DNA of 64,000 nucleotides from Chitinophagales bacterium (GTDB lineage: Bacteria; Bacteroidota; Bacteroidia; Chitinophagales; Chitinophagaceae). Made by a program: the position numbers and the translations under genes. The notes under the pieces are model-generated. The model made no database searches, was not told where the DNA came from, and saw only the letters and a list, made by a program, of their open reading frames with translations. Below, piece by piece: positions 59,569 to 64,000 of the stretch. Location: the NCBI GenBank assembly GCA_015654695.1, contig JAATGJ010000038.1, positions 1 to 64,000 on the forward strand, read 5' to 3'. Positions within the stretch are counted from its first letter, which is position 1, and each line of letters opens with the position of its first letter.

Positions 59569-60642
59569 CTATGGCGTATAATCATACGGCAACTGGTCAG
59601 CTAAATTCTTCCAACTCCAGTACCCCTGGTTGATCCAGTCTTTTTGTTCATAGAAATATCCATTCTCTTTGATAGCAATGCCATCGGTTAGCTGTATATA
59701 AGATGTTTGCGTACCTACATTCTTTGGCAATTTGAATGCTTTCAGGTATTCAGGTTCAGGTTTCTTCCTGGCATAGGTAACACTGAACTTTCTCGGATAC
59801 CATATCTCTACCTGGCCCGTACTGTCCAGGGCGCCATAATATAAAGTGTCATATACATCAGTTACCCTGTTGAATTTGGTATCATTGTTCTCATCCAGCA
59901 GGTCAATGACAAAACCATCTTCCGTCAGCGTGCTATCATAATAACTTCGCATGAACTGCAGCTTGGAGCCATAGTAAGCATCTCTCCTGTTAAAATACCA
60001 GGCTTTTTTAAGGCTGTCATTTCCTTCCATTTCTGTATAAAGACAATAGCCCCGGTATAAATTGATATCCGTATTATAATGATACATGAATGAATCAAGC
60101 TGGTAACGCATATTATAACCAAGGGCTTTGTTTTCCAACTGCAGGGGTTCAGTAGCCAGTACCCTTAACTTGTTACTTTTTTTCAGAAAATAAAACTTCA
60201 GTACTTCCGGGTTCATCAATACGCATTTTGCGGCATTGGGTGTAGCGCCGATAAAATGATCCAGGAAAAAGCTCCCATATTTTTCCCACCCGTCTTTTAC
60301 TTCATTGCTGCTTTTTATTATTACCTCACCAAGACTTTTTTCTTCCTTTACCATTTCAATATCCGGGACTTTACTGTCGGCATTGCTGATCTGCAACTGC
60401 TTTGTCTGAAAGCCGCTATAGGAAATGATCAGTTCGTACCCGCCGGATTTCAATTGCAATGAAAACTCGCCTTGTTTATTAGTGGCTGTACCAACAGTAG
60501 TATTCTGGCAAAATACGGAAGCGCCGCTCAATGGTTCCCTGGTGGCTGAATCAATAATACGGCCTGAAACAGTGAATTGCGCACTAGCGATAAAAGAGGA
60601 TAACAGCAACAGGAAAATAAAGACATGACGGATCTTTTGCAT
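59569..60642 (-). CDS. Exported protein with a carboxypeptidase-regulatory-like domain
   Basis: 357 residues. Signal peptide (IFLLLLSSFIASAQ), then a carboxypeptidase-D regulatory-like beta-sandwich (VSGRIIDSATREPLSGASVF, TATNKQGEFSLQLKSGGYEL, residues 23-100). The rest is a beta-rich domain of unknown function (YGSFFLDHFIGATPNAAKCV). Such domains commonly sit in front of TonB receptors, but here no plug or barrel follows. It is convergent with lpxD. Confidence 0.78.
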   Translation of the reverse strand: MQKIRHVFIFLLLLSSFIASAQFTVSGRIIDSATREPLSGASVFCQNTTVGTATNKQGEFSLQLKSGGYELIISYSGFQTKQLQISNADSKVPDIEMVKEEKSLGEVIIKSSNEVKDGWEKYGSFFLDHFIGATPNAAKCVLMNPEVLKFYFLKKSNKLRVLATEPLQLENKALGYNMRYQLDSFMYHYNTDINLYRGYCLYTEMEGNDSLKKAWYFNRRDAYYGSKLQFMRSYYDSTLTEDGFVIDLLDENNDTKFNRVTDVYDTLYYGALDSTGQVEIWYPRKFSVTYARKKPEPEYLKAFKLPKNVGTQTSYIQLTDGIAIKENGYFYEQKDWINQGYWSWKNLADQLPYDYTP

Positions 60643-60750
60643 AGAATTGAATTGACAGCTAAGGTACGTTTTGCAGGGCTATACCTCTATAGTAATTATG
60701 CCCGGAGAATTACTTTTAGGAAACCGTTACCATTTCGTAAAACCCTGTTA

Positions 60751-61731
60751 TTAAAGCTTCGAAGTATATTTTATACAGGCTTCCCGTATAGTTTGCTCCA
60801 GCGGGGTAAATGAAAACTGCGGAAAGGCTCCCAGGAATTTATCATTATCAAACCAGGTTTTACTGACAGCTACTTTGGCGCTTTCTTTTGTAAGCAATGT
60901 TTTTTTACCGGTAAATAATGATTTCAGTTTTTCAATACGCCATGCAATGCCCAGTAAAAATGGCGTGGCTTCCTTTGCTGGTTTTTTCTTTTTAAAGTTC
61001 TCCGCCATGGTATCCATCAGTTTTCGGAAAGGCCAGTGATCCCCGTTGATAATAAACCGTTCCTCGCTGATAGTACTTTCCATCAGCAGTACCGTGGCAG
61101 CAGCTACATCTTCCACATCCACAAAACCATTAACACCGGAAGTAAACCATTTGAACTCATTAAATACATTTTTAAAAATAGCTGAGCTGCCGGTATTCCA
61201 GTCACCATAGCCAAGAATAGTACTTGGATTGAGAATAACTGCATTCAATCCTTCACTGATACCCCGCCACACTTCAAGTTCCGACCTGTATTTGCTTTTG
61301 GCATAATGGGTATTCACTGTGCTTTCTTCCCATTTAGTTGCTTCGTTCACATGGCCGCCATCTGCTTTCCGGCCAATAGCCGCGATGGAACTGATATGAA
61401 CAAATCTCCGGATATTTTTTTCCAGCGCTATATTCACTACGTTAGCCGTTCCTTCTACATTCACCTGGTACATTTGCTTCTGGTCTTTTTTTGAAAAGGA
61501 AACAATAGCAGCAGCATGTATCACCGTATTCATTCCTTCCATAGCTTCTTCCAATGATACTATATCGAGTACATCGCCTTCTACCCATTCTACTTTATCC
61601 AAAATTTCTTTGGGAATGAATGCAGGAAGTTTGTTGCTGCGCCGGATGGCTCTTACTCTGTAGTTCTTCTCTATCAGTAGTTTAATAATGTAAGCTCCGA
61701 GAAACCCCGTACCGCCGGTGACTAAGACCAT
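60751..61731 (-). CDS. NAD-dependent epimerase/dehydratase family protein (DFR-like)
   Basis: 326 residues of the extended SDR superfamily. NAD(P) motif VTGGTGFLGAYIIKLLIEK at the N-terminus. Catalytic Tyr-Lys in THYAKSKYRSELEVW. SSIAAIGRKADGG and GFVDVEDVAAATVLLM resemble dihydroflavonol reductase-like enzymes and 3-beta-HSD. Substrate unknown. It starts 14 bases after the 3-hydroxyacyl-CoA dehydrogenase gene. Confidence 0.88.
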   Translation of the reverse strand: MVLVTGGTGFLGAYIIKLLIEKNYRVRAIRRSNKLPAFIPKEILDKVEWVEGDVLDIVSLEEAMEGMNTVIHAAAIVSFSKKDQKQMYQVNVEGTANVVNIALEKNIRRFVHISSIAAIGRKADGGHVNEATKWEESTVNTHYAKSKYRSELEVWRGISEGLNAVILNPSTILGYGDWNTGSSAIFKNVFNEFKWFTSGVNGFVDVEDVAAATVLLMESTISEERFIINGDHWPFRKLMDTMAENFKKKKPAKEATPFLLGIAWRIEKLKSLFTGKKTLLTKESAKVAVSKTWFDNDKFLGAFPQFSFTPLEQTIREACIKYTSKL

Positions 61732-61745
61732 AGAATAATAAATTT

Positions 61746-62591
61746 TTAATACTGATAATATCCTCCGCCCGATTTCTTTCCCAGCTTTCCCTCATGTACT
61801 TTCTGCTCCTGGATATATGATGGTTTTAATCGTTCGGGATTATCCAATTGCTCATATACAGAACAACTCACTGCATAATTGATATCATTACCGATAAGGT
61901 CCATTAACTTAAAAGGACCCATTTTAAAACCAGTTGCTTCAAGCAGTGCATCTATTTTCGAAAAGTTAGCTGAGCCTTCTTCCATCAGTCTCAATGATTC
62001 TATATAATAAGGCCGCGCCACCCGATTAACTATAAAACCCGGTGAATCTTTACAAACAACAGGTATTTTACCTATTTGTTTTGCCAGCTCAATTACAGCT
62101 TTGCTTGTCTCTTCATTGGTATAATTGGTATTGACTACTTCCACCAGTTTCATCAAAGGAGCCGGGTTGAAAAAATGCATACCGATCACCCGTTCCGGAT
62201 TTTTTATCTTCCCTGCAATAGCAGAAACAGAAAGCGAGGAAGTATTGCTGGCAAAAATACATTCGCTGCGGTTCAGCTCAGCCAGTTGATTGAATAATGC
62301 AATCTTCGCTCCGGGTTTTTCTATGATAGCTTCTATAAAAAGATCCGCCACGCAGGTTTGCAGATCGCTGGTAAACTGTATCCTTTGGAGCGTTTTATCC
62401 TTTTCTATAGCGGTGATCTTTTGTTTTTCCACCAATGAATGAAGGCTTTTTTCAATGAAATCCTTTGCTTTTTCCAAAACAGTTTCATTCAGTTCATATA
62501 AGATGGTATGGAAACCTGATTGAGCGGCTGTTTGTGCAATGCCGCTGCCCATAGTACCGGCTCCGCTAACACAAATTGTATTGATTACCAC
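61746..62591 (-). CDS. 3-hydroxyacyl-CoA dehydrogenase
   Basis: 281 residues, the single-domain (HbdA type) form. Oxidises (S)-3-hydroxyacyl-CoA, e.g. in beta-oxidation or butanoate metabolism. NAD-binding VSGAGTMGSGIAQTAAQSGF, catalytic His in GMHFFNPAPLMKLVEVV, and the C-terminal domain signature KDSPGFIVNRVARPYYIESL. It is the first gene of a pair with the epimerase, so both may act in the same lipid pathway; this is inference. Confidence 0.93.
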   Translation of the reverse strand: MVINTICVSGAGTMGSGIAQTAAQSGFHTILYELNETVLEKAKDFIEKSLHSLVEKQKITAIEKDKTLQRIQFTSDLQTCVADLFIEAIIEKPGAKIALFNQLAELNRSECIFASNTSSLSVSAIAGKIKNPERVIGMHFFNPAPLMKLVEVVNTNYTNEETSKAVIELAKQIGKIPVVCKDSPGFIVNRVARPYYIESLRLMEEGSANFSKIDALLEATGFKMGPFKLMDLIGNDINYAVSCSVYEQLDNPERLKPSYIQEQKVHEGKLGKKSGGGYYQY

Positions 62592-62667
62592 AAGGAATAA
62601 ATTATTGGTAAAGATAACATCTCCGGTTTTTGCAAAGTTTATTTTACCTTAAAGCAAAATTATACTT

Positions 62668-63312
62668 ATGAGTGAGACACTAATCCCCAGTCCTTATTCT
62701 CCATCTTATACGCCGGCGCCCACAGGTGGTGTATTGGGAACAAAGATACCTTCGGCAGTAACTTTCGCCATAGGGATTCTTTTATTCCTGCTGCCTTTCG
62801 CCGAACTAAAATGCAAAGCGCCGGAAGAAAAACAGAACAGCCTGCTAAATCTCAGCAAGGTCAGTATGTCATTTACCAATACAGGGCTGGGATTAGCTTT
62901 TGGCAGCGACTGGAAAGTGAATATGCCGTCAATGGGCGGTCTTTTTAATAACCAGCAGGATGGTCAATGGAAAAAAGATATGAAACCACAGAAGCCAAAC
63001 TACTATGCAATAGTCGCATTAGCATTAGCCGTTATCGGGTTAGGACTTTCATTCACGGGTAGCAGGTCATGGATCGCGGTTAGCGGCGCAGCGGGTGTAT
63101 TAGCTGCGGGAGCTTTAATAGGCCTGATGATTGACCTGAACAACCAGTCAAAGGACCTTGTCGCAGAAACACAGAAAACCGGTAACAGTTTTAGTATGTC
63201 AGAAGGCGCTGGCTTTACATTGAACTTTACTCCCTGGTTTTATATAGCGGTGATCGCACTGGCAGTAGCGGCTTTTTTTAGTTATAAGCGAATGCAATCA
63301 TTGAAAGGATAG
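62668..63312 (+). CDS. Membrane protein of unknown function
   Basis: 214 residues with four predicted membrane spans (VTFAIGILLFLLPFAEL, YAIVALALAVIGLGLSF, WIAVSGAAGVLAAGALIGLM, FYIAVIALAVAAFFSY). A glycine- and proline-rich N-terminus (IPSPYSPSYTPAPTGGVLGT). The loop between the first two spans contains a short beta-type segment (NTGLGLAFGSDWKVNMPSMG). No family was recognised. It is divergent from the 3-hydroxyacyl-CoA dehydrogenase gene. Confidence 0.7.
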   Translation: MSETLIPSPYSPSYTPAPTGGVLGTKIPSAVTFAIGILLFLLPFAELKCKAPEEKQNSLLNLSKVSMSFTNTGLGLAFGSDWKVNMPSMGGLFNNQQDGQWKKDMKPQKPNYYAIVALALAVIGLGLSFTGSRSWIAVSGAAGVLAAGALIGLMIDLNNQSKDLVAETQKTGNSFSMSEGAGFTLNFTPWFYIAVIALAVAAFFSYKRMQSLKG

Positions 63313-63420
63313 ATTTTTGATTCAGGGAAGAATTATAATCCCTCAGTTTGTCATTTGGCTTTTAACAAGGGTTGCTTGATTGTAAGTATAGTAGTGTTGA
63401 GATCGGGATGAAATATTTTT

Positions 63421-64000
63421 TTAAACAGGACGAACTAATTTATATTCTATAATCTTTACCGAATTTATCGCTTTATAGAATTTGTCCAGAAAGCCTACTG
63501 TATCAACACCCCTGCATTCTGCATAAAATATAAGTTGCCTGTTATTTAAACATGTTTTTGCTATTACAAATCGCGTTCTTTTGAAATCCACTTTCCAATA
63601 GCCTTTAGTTATTCCTGCGAGAATGCTGAAAGGCCTTTTATTGATAAATTTAATCTCATTAAGCATATAAGTATTATGATCGTCCGTAACACAACCTCCC
63701 CGTTCAGAAACATCCAGACTATCGCATCTATCAAAACATGGATAGGGCTTGTAATTTTTATCAGGAACAATATTTTGCCAGATCGTAAATTGATAGATTG
63801 AATCTAATTCTTTTGACCGATGTTCTTGAATTTTATCTTTTGCGAACAGATAATTATCATCATTGAGCCTGTAATAAGCCCGGGTATTATTAATATCCTT
63901 ATCGTCATCTTTCCAAAAATGATATTTATCCAGTCTTGCGGGAAGCTGTATTGTAACTTTCCCGGCGCTATCCTGCAATTCAATACTTCTTTCAATAAAA
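63421..64000 (-). CDS. Hypothetical protein, cut by the window edge
   Basis: The frame is open to the end of the window (FIERSIELQDSAGKVT before the first in-window TTG at 63978), so the start and possible signal peptide lie outside. The visible 190 residues are aromatic- and charge-rich (KYHFWKDDDKDINNTRAYYR), with four Cys in PCFDRCDSL, GGCVTD, AKTCLNN and AECRGVD. Disulfide pairing in the envelope is possible. The family was not recognised. Confidence 0.75.
   Translation of the reverse strand, partial: FIERSIELQDSAGKVTIQLPARLDKYHFWKDDDKDINNTRAYYRLNDDNYLFAKDKIQEHRSKELDSIYQFTIWQNIVPDKNYKPYPCFDRCDSLDVSERGGCVTDDHNTYMLNEIKFINKRPFSILAGITKGYWKVDFKRTRFVIAKTCLNNRQLIFYAECRGVDTVGFLDKFYKAINSVKIIEYKLVRPV

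Noticed and set aside
1-64000. tRNA, rRNA, CRISPR arrays, insertion sequences, prophage
   Set aside because: None was recognised: no regular spaced repeats, transposase-like frames, phage genes or cloverleaf sequences were seen.

Overview
The window is chromosomal DNA from a member of the Bacteroidota, most likely family Chitinophagaceae. The evidence is the gene content: a GldH-type gliding lipoprotein, a TonB receptor with a CarboxypepD-like N-terminal domain, BatD, a split transketolase, a membrane-anchored MutS-like ATPase, and a birA / rsfS-ftsH-LUD arrangement. In addition, many genes have the Bacteroidetes -7 promoter word TAnnTTTG just upstream. No tRNA, rRNA, CRISPR array, insertion sequence or prophage was seen. 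Most of the window is ordinary core genome. The family-level assignment is inference.

Layout. 1-1.5 kb: 3' part of serS and a small haem lipoprotein. 1.5-3.3 kb: an alkane-monooxygenase-like gene broken inside its second histidine box, and a VOC protein. 3.5-11.4 kb: a phosphate-scavenging island with a beta-helix lipoprotein, a TonB receptor (premature stop at codon 48), a phosphate-selective porin, a PhoU-like DUF47 protein and a PiT transporter. Two promoter regions here carry 11-bp-phased direct repeats resembling Pho boxes. 11.4-13.6 kb: galE and a transketolase C-terminal half. 13.7-15.6 kb: an ECF sigma operon. 15.7-25.7 kb: TlpA-like/gatB, PDZ protein, GNAT, alaS, M23 peptidase, MerR regulator and thioredoxin. 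25.6-29.4 kb: mscS, beta-propeller, lpxH, GGCT and hicBA, all leftward. 29.4-33.9 kb: rsfS-ftsH-LUD, with birA divergent from it. 33.9-37.3 kb: DUF5777 barrel, bcp, and an M23 peptidase interrupted by an in-frame stop. 37.7-49.4 kb: ALDH, glutathione peroxidase, MutS-like ATPase, dusB, CPBP protease, cdsA, psd, HAD phosphatase, SDR and batD. 49.4-54.5 kb: an accessory patch with a truncated deaminase and a large Type ISP restriction-modification gene frameshifted in a poly-A tract. 54.8-64 kb: a two-component system, gldH, yicC, a candidate structured small RNA, lpxD, and lipid or redox enzymes.

No clearly new multi-gene system is visible. The features most worth a second look are: the phased Pho-box-like repeats; the poly-A frameshift in the Type ISP gene (possible phase variation); an orphan terminator preceded by nested stems at 58.1-58.2 kb (candidate ncRNA); families of short self-complementary word repeats, some inside coding sequence; and four gene-breaking lesions in 64 kb, which may be real decay or sequence error.
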